The notes: generated by a model not told the origin, from the sequence alone. Positions 18,818 through 29,505 are shown, counted from the first letter of the stretch. The stretch: DNA of 64,000 nucleotides from Auanema rhodensis (GCA_964057225.1 OZ059895.1:6448001-6512000), one strand, 5' to 3'. A program made the numbers and translations.

Positions 18818-19542
18818 AATTTAGAAGTTAAAATTTGTTGGCTACAAATATCTTATTTGATTTTGTGAAATGGGGGACGTTCAGTGAAAATGGATGTCTT
18901 CACTAGAAAGTGAATTCACTTCCACCTAGCCATGAACCCCAAACATGGCTACCTCTTCCGAGGTATTAACTTTTTCACTTGGCTTCAATCAAACAAGATA
19001 TTTGTTTTTTTTCAAAATAAAACAAGAAGATGAAATAACAAAGAATTAACAACAACAATCAAATGATTATTCACTTTCTCCCCATCCGGAAAAGATTCTT
19101 CAAGTCGTTACATAAACTGTTTTCTCAGAATTTCGAATGCTCATTCAACATTTCCTGCTGAAATATATCTTATTCATTTAAATTCTTTGTTTTCTTTCGC
19201 TGAATGTCTTTCAGATCCTTTGGTGTGACGTATAAAGGTCAGCAGTGTTCCCTTTCTCTTTGTGTGACCTTCTTTTCTCTTCCTCACTCTGACCAAGCAC
19301 AATCACACATTTGCTCCAGTTGAACTAGGCGCACGCGACGCGACACGCAAACGCGTTGGGCTAGAGTGGAAGGGGGATGAGAGTGACGTGTCTGTGAGCA
19401 GAGACGCAGAGGAAGGCGAGAAACTGCCGGCATCGCATTCTTCCATTAATTGTTTTTATTAAATTTATGTTTATTGAACTAAATCCGTGTATTAATTTCC
19501 ATATTATTATATTCTCTAAGTTATTTGATTAAAAGTTTTCAG
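18818..19542. other. Noncoding region between integrase and cargo protease; probable promoter/5' region
   Basis: 725 bp without a gene. It contains a 14-bp perfect palindrome AAGTGAATTCACTT (18908-18921) and a 7-bp-stem hairpin AGCCATG...CATGGCT (18928-18950). A CpG-rich patch follows at about 19320-19440 (GCGCACGCGACGCGACACGC), unlike the AT-rich viral genes. The region ends with an acceptor-like GTTTTCAG directly before the cargo start codon. I read this as the promoter and outron/5' leader brought along with the captured gene; this is inference. Confidence 0.5.
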
Positions 19543-20356
19543 ATGTTCAAGAGAACCGCGAACCAAGCACTGATCCAGAAGGTGACGTCGTGTTGCATGT
19601 ACATCGAGTACCAGAATTCTTGGATCTCGGTAGTTGTGTTGACGAAACACTATGCGGTCACAACGCTGCACTGTCTCCCCGAATCTTTCCAAGAACTCGG
19701 TCAATCGGTTTCTCTTTGGGACTCGGACGGACAGAACCACAATGCTTACATCCACGGGATGAACAAGCTTTCCGATTATGTGGTTTTCAAGAAGACGGAT
19801 GGAACCTTCGAGTGTATTCCTGAAATGACCTATCCGGCGCTTATGGATCAATACATCGTGGTGGTGAGTAAATAAACTTGATTATTTATTTAGATTAAAT
19901 ATAAATATAATTAATAGAGCAAACTTTGTAAAATACTTTTATAATTCACCATTTATATCACTAATGTTTTTATTTTCAGGGATTCCCGTTTGGTGAAAAG
20001 AAGGCTTCGCTTCGTCTCGGTCATGTTTCGTCACTGTCTGATGGGAGTCGAGGATACTTCTACGGCGATTCCGGTGGACTTCCAGGATTCAGCGGAGGTA
20101 GTAGTAGTAGTAGCAGTAGTAATATTATTTATCACATTTTAGGAGGGGTGTTCTATGCAAGAAATGGAGCTCTGTTCGGCATCGCTCGTGGAAGTGAATG
20201 GGTCGGAAAGGAAACGAAGCAGTATGGAGACGTCTTGGAAATGGTCTCAACTCAAAGTGAGTATAAATTTAATATAGAGTCTTATATAAATTTCATTTTT
20301 TTTCAGTCATTCTCAGCCACATTGAATTCGCCAAACACGAGCCGTTCTCCGTTTAA
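19543..20356 (+). CDS. Spliced trypsin-like serine protease (captured cargo gene)
   Basis: Four exons (19543-19863, 19980-20097, 20143-20256, 20307-20356) close exactly into 200 codons plus TAA. Introns are 116, 45 and 50 bp with GT..AG ends. The product has a clan PA catalytic triad: His43 in TTLHC, Asp78 in LSDYVVF, and Ser145 in PGFSGG followed 14 residues later by GALFGI, as in chymotrypsin/HtrA folds. A nearby GDSGG (Ser138) is probably not the nucleophile. There is no signal peptide, so an intracellular role is likely. Unlike every other gene in the element it has introns, a TTTTCAG acceptor right before its ATG, GC-rich codons and its own AATAAA. It was therefore acquired from a nematode-like genome. 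Nematode Mavericks are reported to transport protease cargo families (WOSP); whether this belongs to one is untested. Confidence 0.88.
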
Positions 20357-20487
20357 TATCTACTTCGCTAGTTATTTCCCTTCTCTCTTACGCTCTCTGT
20401 TTTGAATGTGTTGAAAAGGGGTCGCTTTTTGTGTCTCCGGCTCTTTGCTATCTACGGGTTTTGTTATTTTAAGCCTTGGTCCGAAGT

Positions 20488-20493
20488 AATAAA
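20488..20493 (+). terminator. Poly(A) signal AATAAA of the cargo protease
   Basis: AATAAA lies 131 bp after the cargo gene's stop codon, a reasonable nematode 3'-UTR length, and before the protease remnant on the other strand. Confidence 0.6.
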
Positions 20494-20559
20494 GTGTAAT
20501 CTGAATATCGTTCTCTGAACCGCTGCTATACAGGACTGTGCCTGAGACTACTGTGTACA

Positions 20560-20658
20560 TCAGTTATTTCTTGTAAAGACTTGTTTGATTCCCAATATTT
20601 CTGCTAATTCTATGAGTTCGAAGTTAGTAAGAGGCTTCAGATCTTTTGAGAATTTCAT
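20560..20658 (-). pseudogene. Truncated second copy of the Polinton cysteine-protease N-terminus
   Basis: A 32-codon frame starts with an ATG inside the right terminal repeat (20658), mirroring the protease start at 4607 in the left repeat. After the shared MKF, the residues KDLKPLTNFELIELAEILGIK align with KHLKPLTNLDLLALVEILQLK of the intact protease, well beyond the end of the repeat. It then meets a stop at 20560-20562 and lacks all catalytic residues. The nucleotide sequence outside the repeat has diverged strongly, so this is an old duplicated end rather than part of the repeat. It may be a remnant, or a small peptide expressed from the repeat-borne promoter. Confidence 0.75.
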
Positions 20659-21010
20659 TTATTAACCAATATTTTTATCTTCAGAGATAATACCACTTCC
20701 TTTTTAAAATCGACATCCATCGACATCCACTGATTTTCTAAAAAGTGTGAAAATGATACATTTTTTGCGCATTTAAACATGAAAATAGGAAATTAAAAAT
20801 GAAATCGACATCTCAACAGAAAATTGATCGAAAATGTATAAAAATTATTAAAGATAAGCACTTTTTAGTGCTTCAAAAATTCACTTACTTCTCACTTTTT
20901 TTCAAAAAAGTGTTGTAAATGAGTTGATTCTCTGACATCAGAGAATGAAAATGTGTTGAAATGACTGAAATGTCGAAAATGGTATTATAATCCCTCGTTC
21001 CTATACTACT
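20650..21010. repeat. Right terminal inverted repeat of the Polinton (361 bp)
   Basis: Reverse complement of 4255-4615, ending CTATACTACT at 21010. Lengths are equal and no difference was found by eye. Identity at both ends indicates recent replication or integration. Confidence 0.96.
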
Positions 21011-21016
21011 AAAAAC
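21011..21016. repeat. Right 6-bp target-site duplication (AAAAAC)
   Basis: Matches the six bases at 4249-4254 and directly abuts the terminal repeat. Confidence 0.93.
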
Positions 21017-21375
21017 ATCTGCACGAAACAAGAAATAATCATATAAATCTTTAATATTTTCATATAATCAATAGAAAATAATTGAATAAAACAGTTAAAA
21101 ACAAATAAAAAAACTAAAAGAAATCATTATAATATTCTTATATGTATACTATACATATATATTATTTTCTTAAATATTTACATGTATCTTATATAAAATC
21201 TTCAAATCATATACCATATATGCATTATAATATTTGGAAAAAAACTAGAAATAGCTTCTGAAGTTCGAGAAGTAAGAGAAAAAATACTTTGTGAAAAGCC
21301 AGAATAATGTTGTTGAGATCCAAATTTCAGTTCAATATATGAAAATATTTCTTTGTTACTGTTCATTCATTATCT

Positions 21376-22854
21376 TCATTCATCAGATTCCTCATGATGC
21401 TTATGATGATGATGATGATGTCGTTCTTTAACTGATTTCTCAGCTTCAGCCTTAATTGGAAATATGTTTCTTAATTATATGAAAAATTTAAAAACAAACC
21501 CATAACTTCTTTTGTTGTTGTTCAGCATAATATCTTTGATATGGTGATGGATTAGCTGCACGAATACAGTAAAACAGATCATGTAAGCAAGTTGGCAATG
21601 AAGTTTGTTGTAAACCAATGTTTATCATATTATCAGCTCTTAAATTATAATAATTTATTTTATATGTATAATTAATATTTTAAGAAAAATTTTAAAAAAT
21701 ACCTGTTATATGGATAATTACCACCTTTAGCAAATTTATAATCATTTTCTAATTGAGCAATTGATTCTGGTCGTCCATCAAACCATCCCAAATATGTAGG
21801 TGGATAGTAATTTGGATAATACCTTCAGATTAATTTCTATTTTTTTCAAAATAATTACTGTATAAGAGATACCAATTTCCAAAATGTCCATAATCACGAG
21901 CTGTCTGTTCATTATAATAAATGTATTTTCCAAGTACTCTTGGTTCATTTCCATATGTTTGCTGAAAAATTTAAAATATTTTCAAATTTAATTGATTTAA
22001 AGGGATATTTTCATAAAAAAGATTTTTTTTAAATTAAAATATTAAAAAGGATATTTACCTGATAATAACGACGAGCTACATCACTATTAGAACTAGAACT
22101 TGCTACAGAATCACTTGTACCAAAGTTACAATCAGCTACAAACTATAATAAAGAACATTCGTGTAGTTTCTTCTAGTTTTTTGTAAAATAAAACAAAGAA
22201 AATCATTTTCATGAATGGTAGCAGAACTGCTGATTTAACGTTTCTTTCATTATAATGATGTTATGATAATAATTTTAATTTAAGAGCAATTGTTCTCTAA
22301 TACATCAAACTAATTAATCAATCAAGTTATTAAAAAAATATTAAAAAATGTAAAAGATTAGGGGGCACGCGGAGTTGAACCACGGACCTCTCGATCTGCA
22401 GTCGAATGCTCTACCACTGAGCTATACCCCCTACATTTATACCAAAGCTTTATCTGGTCTTGTGATTTTTGCGATAATTGTGGACAAACCGATTGTCTCT
22501 TCTCATTGATCATACATTGATGATATACAACAGCAAAGAAGAGAGCTACATAGCACATATATAGGTCGGAGAAAGAAAAAGCAAACAAAGTTAAATCTAA
22601 TACCTGCACAATGTCTTCACAGGTCATATCGTTAGGTCTTGGTTGAATTTTATCACAATTATGTTTTGACCATGATAATAAAGTTTCTGGTAATGGATTC
22701 CATCTTTAAGATAACAATCAATACTACGAACTAAGACAGAAACTTACTTTTCAGCAAACTTGGCAAAAGCTGTGCACATTTGGGCAGATGGCTTAGCTAA
22801 CACAACAGAAGAACATGACAACAGCAGCAGATACAGTAACGATGAATACATCAT
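21376..22854 (-). CDS. Secreted Tyr-rich protein with His-rich tail, function unknown
   Basis: Seven exons join in frame: 22748-22854, 22604-22703, 22059-22142, 21873-21961, 21703-21822, 21500-21638, 21376-21450. They give 237 residues plus TGA. The N-terminus is a clear signal peptide (two Met, Leu-rich core, cleavage near VLA-KPS). The mature part has six Cys, a Tyr/Asn/Pro-rich middle ([10 protein letters not shown]) and a terminal [15 protein letters not shown], which could bind metal ions. No family is recognised; it is probably a nematode-restricted secreted protein. Intron 2 (461 bp) houses a tRNA-Cys gene on the same strand. The Polinton inserted about 360 bp past the stop codon. The ATG at 22854 could also be the adjacent one at 22851. 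Confidence 0.82.
22360..22431 (-). tRNA. tRNA-Cys (GCA)
   Basis: 72-nt cloverleaf: acceptor stem GGGGGTA pairing with TGCCCCC-type 3' strand, D-arm GCTCAGTGGTAGAGC, anticodon loop CTGCAGA with anticodon GCA, T-arm GGTTCAACTC, discriminator U as in cytosolic tRNA-Cys. A short T-run follows. It lies inside intron 2 of the secreted-protein gene in the same orientation and is identical to the copy at 25238-25309. Confidence 0.96.
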
Positions 22855-23937
22855 TGATATTCACGAATAGTTCTCGAAATATGATAATAATTAGAGAGAA
22901 ATGAGAAAATGTTGTTTATATAAAGCATAAAAAGCACATTGAGTACGGAAGAACTGAGTACAGTCGCACTCAAGCAGTGAAACTGAGATAGGATCAAGAT
23001 AATCTTGAAAAACTAGCCAAAAAGCCCTACGGGCATATAGTGAAACACATGAGACATCATTGCTTCTGATACAACCTATTCAGCTTGTTGGCAATCATCT
23101 CACTATTACTACTGATGGCCTTCAACCTAAGCAGTTTCGAAAAAAAAATACAAAAAAAGAGAGGAAAAACAGGTAAAGCGGAAATATTATGGGAAAGATG
23201 TACATATGGCTGATGATAGTATGAGAGGCAGTAGAAGGACGTGTTCATTTTCAATCAAATCTATATAAATGAATGAAAGATTCCTGATGATATTACAACA
23301 ACAAAATAACACAGAAGACGTCAAATATCATCACTTAAAGGGGCAGCGAGAATTTCATTTTTAGCCATCTTCTGAATCAATCTCATTTAACCAAGTTTTA
23401 ATCAATCAATAAGTTTTTTTTCTTTTTAAAACAAAAAGAAATAGGTGATATTGATGATGATTTCCAGCTGATGATAATGACATTAATGAAACAACTGAAT
23501 ATCAATAGATTGACCATACTATTACTGAATGCAAAGAGATGAATTTGAATTGAAAAACAAAGATTAAGCTGAATATTCCAACTTTACAGCTTTACATAAG
23601 CCTTATCTGGTTGTTTCTGTATATTTTAATTATTATTATAAGTTAAAGATTTAAATATTTGTTTGATATACCTCTATATACATGTATATTTCTATATTTT
23701 TCAAATAAATAAATTTTATTTTTTGTTTCTTATTATTACAAATTATTAATTTTATCAAATTATTTTTATCAATAAGAATACGGTATATATTCCTTATCTA
23801 TTATGATATAAAAAGTTTGTTTACATACTAATTATTCAATTACATCATATAGGATTAGATAACAACACCCTTTTAAACCTTTCTATTTGACTAAAAGTTT
23901 TTAATTTGGTTTTCTACCACTTTTTCCAATCTTAAGA
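22855..23937. promoter_or_regulatory. Divergent intergenic region between secreted-protein and PLP-lyase genes
   Basis: 1083 bp between two divergent start codons. It contains an A/T-rich core (about 23620-23860) and no coding signal; the short minus-strand frame at 23057-23254 is not supported by homology. Presumably it carries both promoters. No specific motif is recognised. Confidence 0.5.
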
Positions 23938-26900
23938 ATGTCCAGGTACAGCTTTTTCTCAAATAATATATTTCCTTGAATCTCGATTTTCAGCTTTGAA
24001 AGTCCACCTGCTGAGAATGAGGCACGTACTCGTTTTCAAGATGATTTTGAGAAGCTTTCTCTTGCTACAAAAATTTCTGTGAGTCATGGTCGTGTAGCAC
24101 TTGCAGCAGATCCACTTATAACTCCAATCTATCATTCTTCAACATATCGTTTCAAAACTATTTCTCAATATTTTCAACCAAATCATGTATGTTTCAACTA
24201 TTTTATTGTAAATTAAATACACATAGTACATATTTTACAGGGAAATAATTATGTTTATCAACGTTGTGGAAATCCTACTGTTGAGAATGTTGAAGTAAAT
24301 TGAATTTAAAACTTTATTTTCATATTTCATTTCAATTCATTTGTTAAGGTTATTATCAATGAGATAGAACAAGGTGCTGCCACACTTCTCTATAACTCTG
24401 GTTTAGCTGCTATATCAGGAGTTTTCCTTGAATTTTTATCAGCTGGTGATCATTTGGTAATAAATTTTGATCAGTGTTGAACTCAAGATCAATGATATCA
24501 TAAACAAATTAAATATTTAGATTTGTATGACACCCTGTTACAGTGGAACATATTCATTTTTGACTGAAACACTTATTCGGTTATTCATATCATTCACAAA
24601 TATTTTTTATTTTTTTGTTTTAGATTTGGAGTTCAGATCAGTTTTATAGATGCTGGAGTTAATGGCTCATTTGTTGAAGCTTTGGAATCAAAACTTACTG
24701 ACAAGACTAAAGTAATAACTTTATAATTTATAGTTTATTCTATATTTTCTTATAGATGGTGTTCATTGAAGCTATAGCTAATCCAACAATGGCTATACCA
24801 GATATTCTTGGAACATTTGACTTTGCCAAAAAACATAAGGTTATTGCTAAAATATTTTTGAATTATATTTAATATATTTCTAGATTTATTCGGCTATTGA
24901 TGCCACATTTGCTTCTCCTCTCAATATTCACCCAATAAAACTTGGAGCTGATTTTAGTATTCATAGTTGGTATGCTTTCAATGAAATATTTAATTTTGAA
25001 TTAAATATTACAAATATTATTTAGTTCCAAGTATATTGGAGGACATTCGGATGTTATTGCCGGCTGCGTAACCACAAAATGTATGAAACATTGGGAACGA
25101 TTAAAGCTGCAACAGTTTACAATGGGAAATGCTTTGGTTGGTTTCACAGCAGATACGATATTCGACGAACAGTCATATTACAAACAATCGAAGATTATTT
25201 GCTGTTCCATCTATGGGATAGCAAATGCTGATGTCATGGGGGTATAGCTCAGTGGTAGAGCATTCGACTGCAGATCGAGAGGTCCGTGGTTCAACTCCGC
25301 GTGCCCCCTAATCTTTTTATCTCTGTGAGAAATATAAAAGAAATTTCTTTTCAAAATAAGATGAAAAATTAAAAAAAAAATCAAAAGGGAATTCCCATGC
25401 CGGGAATCGAACCCGGGCCGCGTGGGTGAAAACCACGAATCCTAACCACTAGACCACATGGGACACATTCAAAGCGTTCTGTTTAATACTCTTAACGTTC
25501 AATCAGCTTTGATATCAATTTTATATTGATACTAACAAATGTTTTCATATAATCTTTTTTATTTTACAGTCACCGTTTGATGCTTCACTTCTCGCTCGTG
25601 GACTCAAAACATTGAATATTCGTGTAAAACAAATTAATGAAAATGCCCTTATTGTTGCAAAACATCTTTCCGCTGAACCAAAGGTAACATCTTTTCAATT
25701 TTTTCTGTTAGAAATGTAAAAAATGAAAGTAATAGGCAAAAAACGGAGAGATTGTGAGAAATCCTCATAAGTTCACCAGAACTATCATTGTTCAAGAATG
25801 TTTTCAATTCTTTACAAACTAAGAGTCATCCAGATTTCATAGTACATATACGAACACAGTTTCATTTGCTTTTTAAAAGATCTCGATATTTGAGAGATTA
25901 AGAGAGAAATAGAATAAGTTATATATATTATAAAATTATTATTTTTAAATTATAAATTAATTTTATCAGTTAGATTTAATCCTTTTATTACATTTTTTGG
26001 AAATTATTCCCCTGTATTCAATATATAATAATATATTTTTGATAATGATATATTCAAAATTTTATGTGATTTATTAGTTACTTCCTTAATCTATCTTCTA
26101 AATTTTCAAAAATAATATATGAAACAGAGTGAGAGCAAAGATGTTATCAATGATTTGAAAGGTCAAAGGAGAAGATTGCTGTCGAAACATGTCCCTGATT
26201 TCTCATATTACCTTGGCATCTGATTTTACCCATTTATCTAAAGAAAATATCAAAGTTTTTAACCAATTTAATAGCCATGAAAACTGAAGAAAATAGAAAT
26301 AAACATTCTTAAGTAAATTTTATTAAATTAAGGTTAAACATATTTATTATGCTGGTTTAAAATGTCATCCAAATCATGAATATGCTCACAAAGTTATGGA
26401 AGGATTTGGTGGAATGATCGCTTTTGATGTTGGTACAGCTGAAAATGCTATTCGTCTGATTGAAGTACATACATGTGTTTATCATCTTGTTTCTTATTCA
26501 TATTGAGTTTAGAGTCTTCGTGTAATTTCACATGCAGTATCATTAGGTGGAACTGAATCTCTCATTGAACATCCCGGTTTTCAACTTAGCATTCTTTCAA
26601 TCAGTTTGAAATTCTTTTATAGGATCTATGTCTCATGGAGAAGAACTTCTTCGCGATGAAAATGCACCACGTATTGCTCCTGGACTTATACGTTTAAGGT
26701 AAGATATACACAAAAATAGGTATTAACTATATTTGTTATAATCTCAATATTATATAGAATATACATTTGTATATTCATAATTAGTTCAAAAGGATATAAA
26801 TATCCGTATCAAACAGATTCCATTATAATCACCGTTGTTGGAGTCGTTAATACATTGACGTCAATCTTCTGTCATCCTAAATAGAATTCAGAATAAGAGA

Positions 26901-29505
26901 GATGAAAATAATAAGTCATTTATACGGCAATCAATTAATCATTTTGACTTCTCAATTTTCTCTACACTCTTCTTTTGATATGGTCAATCCTTTCATGCGT
27001 AACCTTTTCATCAGTAATTAATCGTCTTGTCCCTTCAACTCTCTCTCTCTCTCTATCTCTTTCTCTCTCACTAGATTTTAAACTTTATACCCCCCCTCTA
27101 GTTCTCTTATTTCCTTTTATTCTTTTCAATCAGGTACAATCAACTCTATCATTGCGTCATTTTCTTTCTTGAAGATATACATTCATACGAAATTCAAAAC
27201 TACAGTAACCAGTACAGAATTATTTCATAAGTCACCATATTTAGCCAATATCAACGAATTTATTTTAAAAAAATTACATTCTCTCAATTCACTTCATTCA
27301 GTTTTTTGATATTCGTCCAATTTTTTTCGCTTTTAGCATTTTCTAACGTCGGGTTGTTGAAGTTGGTCGAATTATAGTACTTCTGAAACATTGCAATCAA
27401 ATAGAAATCTTTATTTGAATCCTATAAACGAAAAATTCTTCTGAACATCAAGATATTCTAACAATTCATTCTTGTTCCTATCTCTATCAGATAAAGAATA
27501 ATCGAAGAATAATATTTGAAAATTAAAATTTCAAGTATCATGTATCATGTATATGTATATATCCCTTATCTATTATTTTATTTTTATTTCCAACTGTAAA
27601 CCACACTTAGGATTTGTAAATCGTATTACTGATTCTTCCCTTCTTTATCGTAACCACGTTTTCTCAACTTATCCAGTTGGTCAGCCACTCCCATTTAGTT
27701 TCTTCTTTATTTTGCCGCACTTGGATTTTTAAATCAGGTCAGACAAATGGTTGATTTAGTTAATTTAACGGAGGCGGTCCCGATTACATTTCTACGCTGT
27801 CATCATGATCAAGAAAGAAGAATAAAATGAGAAAAAGAGTCATAGAAGTAGAGATGTATTTATCGTACTCTACATGCCTATCCTTCACAAAGTCCCTTAT
27901 TCTCTCTCTCTCTCTTTCTCTCTCTCTCTTTTCTATCTATCTATCTATTCGTTTCTTTCTTAACTTTCTCGATTATCTATCAAACTTTCCTTTTATGGCC
28001 GTCAAATTAAAAGACAGCAACATGCACTGGTAGAATGTTGTAGCTACCGCAACGAATACCATGTGATGATGCAAAGAAAAAAAGGTTATTCAGGCAAAAA
28101 CAAATTGCATTCAACCGCTCATGTAACCGCATATAGTTAAAATGAAAAAGCTTACCGACCACAACTAAATTAGGACTTTAATAAGGAGAGCACACATAAT
28201 AATCAGTCAAAGTATAACTGATATAAGCCTTATCATACATTCTTTCAACTGTTTTCACGAGCATTTGAGATTATTCATCTTTTCCTTGTAATGTCGAATA
28301 AGCAGAATCAAATGCTTAACTGATAGGAGAACTAATATCGAAAAAAACTCTTATTCTGCAAAAATGAGCGGATAAGATATCAGTATTCGTCGCTAAACTT
28401 GAAAAATAATTTGTCTTCAAATTCTTCATTCTCCTTCTGCATTAAGTATCTTATTCTATTATGATCATAATATTCCAAAATATTCTCTAGCCGATGAGTT
28501 AAAGTACAATTAATTAGATGAAAATATAGGAAAAGGGAAAAACAGTGAGAGGGAGTGAAACTAAATATGGCAAGATATGGTTACAACAATATAAGAAAAC
28601 TATCTGACTTCTATCTCTGAAGACGCCGACGACGAAGGCGACATCGTTGAACTCCGTCATCAGTCCACGTCCGTCCGTAGAATGCTAAAGGTCAGGGTTG
28701 AGCGCTTTGGTCGAAGATAGATGAAGATATAGATGAATAGATTTCTTATTTGAAGATTACGGTAAGTTGTATTCAACATCATATATTCAATCATATACTA
28801 TATATGATAAGCGATTGATTTCCCTCCATCTTCTATATCTTGACTGTACTTAACGGAATCTTAAAATAGTCAAAGTAGTAGTAAGATAAGATGATGAACT
28901 TTTGATATGATGGAAATCTGTGGATATTTCGAATGAACCAACAGAAATTTTCGAGAAGTTGATGGTCAACATAGTCAAATTATTGGTTCACTTTAAAAAA
29001 CGTTGCTATGTTGCTTTCTCAGTGTGATAGCTACATGTAGTCAAAGAAGATGAAGAGGAGAAAAGATGGCTTGGTAGAGAACTGCTCAGGCTGATTGTCT
29101 TAGCGCGATTTTTGTGCTCGTAAAAGCAAACACACATCTCTTCGTCATTTTCATCGTTTGCTGGAAGAAGCTTTGACTTCAGTAGAATCTGGATAGAGAC
29201 AAAAAGACAATTCAGTCATTATTTCGACAACGACGAAAAGAATAAGAAGAAAGATAGAAGAGAAAGATGTTTTCATCATCTGAGCTACTGTACTGATTGA
29301 TGAAATAGATAACTGTTGTTTATGATGTAGATACGGAAAATCCAAGAAAAGACTCGTCTAAATTGAAGATAAAGAAACTTTTATAACACTCTTCTTCAAT
29401 AAAAAATTAAAGAAAAATGTTATTCAATCGTTTATTTTCAGTATTGGAGTTGAATCTGCAGAAGATCTCTGGGCTGATCTTAAGCGTGCTATTGACTTAA
29501 TCTAA
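23938..29505 (+). CDS. PLP-dependent Cys/Met-metabolism lyase (cystathionine lyase family)
   Basis: Fourteen exons close exactly to 413 residues: 23938-23945, 23994-24186, 24241-24294, 24349-24456, 24521-24579, 24624-24711, 24756-24839, 24884-24969, 25025-25136, 25570-25683, 26333-26464, 26513-26576, 26623-26698, 29442-29505. The family acts in transsulfuration, cleaving or forming C-S bonds of cystathionine, methionine or homocysteine with PLP. Hallmarks are YQRCGNPT (71-80), active-site Tyr128 in PCYSGTY, ANPTMAIPDI, AIDATF (Asp204 for the pyridine nitrogen), Lys229 in SKYIGGHSDV forming the Schiff base, SPFDA.LLARGLKTL, and SLGGTESLIEHPGSMSH. The C-terminal LIRLSIGVE is split by a 2.7-kb intron. 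Whether it is a gamma-lyase, beta-lyase or methionine gamma-lyase cannot be settled; MTPCYSGTYSF differs from the usual DDVYGGT. Intron 9 contains two tRNA genes. Confidence 0.9.
25238..25309 (+). tRNA. tRNA-Cys (GCA), second copy
   Basis: 72 nt, identical to the reverse complement of 22360-22431, anticodon GCA, discriminator U, followed by CTTTTTA, a Pol III terminator. It lies in intron 9 of the PLP-lyase gene in the same orientation. Flanks are unlike those of the other copy apart from a few bases. Confidence 0.96.
25392..25463 (-). tRNA. tRNA-Glu (TTC)
   Basis: 72-nt cloverleaf read on the minus strand: acceptor TCCCATG/CATGGGA, D-arm with GGTCTAGTGGTTAGGAT, anticodon loop TTTTCAC with anticodon TTC, T-arm GGGTTCGATTCCC, discriminator A, and a T-run just downstream. 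It is nested antisense in intron 9 of the PLP-lyase gene, 82 bp from the plus-strand tRNA-Cys. Confidence 0.95.
26699..29441 (+). other. Long last intron (2.7 kb) of the PLP-lyase gene
   Basis: The intron begins GTAAGA at 26699 and ends TTTTCAG at 29441, between exons coding IRL and SIGVE of one conserved motif. It holds CT microsatellites (about 27036-27070, 27901-27935) and AT-rich unique sequence. A 42-codon minus-strand frame with a signal-like N-terminus (29151-29279) is the only coding suggestion and is not called. Confidence 0.7.

Larger units (their letters stand above)
4255..21010. mobile_element. Complete Polinton/Maverick virus-like DNA transposon, 16,756 bp
   Basis: The element is bounded by 361-bp terminal inverted repeats starting AGTAGTATAGG and by a 6-bp target duplication. 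It carries the full Polinton hallmark set: DDE integrase with chromodomain, protein-primed DNA polymerase B, adenain-like cysteine protease, A32-type packaging ATPase, and major (double jelly-roll) and minor (penton) capsid proteins. It adds a large membrane glycoprotein and a spliced serine protease near the right end. All virus-like genes are unspliced, AT-rich and uninterrupted, arranged as tightly packed convergent and divergent pairs. The two repeats show no difference I could find by eye, and every reading frame is intact, so the insertion should be very young and possibly still active. It lies about 360 bp beyond the 3' end of a host gene for a secreted protein. Confidence 0.97.

Noticed and set aside
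20068-20085. GDSGG (Ser138) as catalytic serine of the cargo protease
   Set aside because: The spacing to the following GALFGI strand fits the second motif PGFSGG (Ser145); GDSGG is probably coincidental or a leftover.
25137-25237. Open read-through after exon 9 of the lyase gene as coding
   Set aside because: It runs into the tRNA-Cys, breaks family homology, and skipping to 25570 restores the conserved SPFDA motif in frame.
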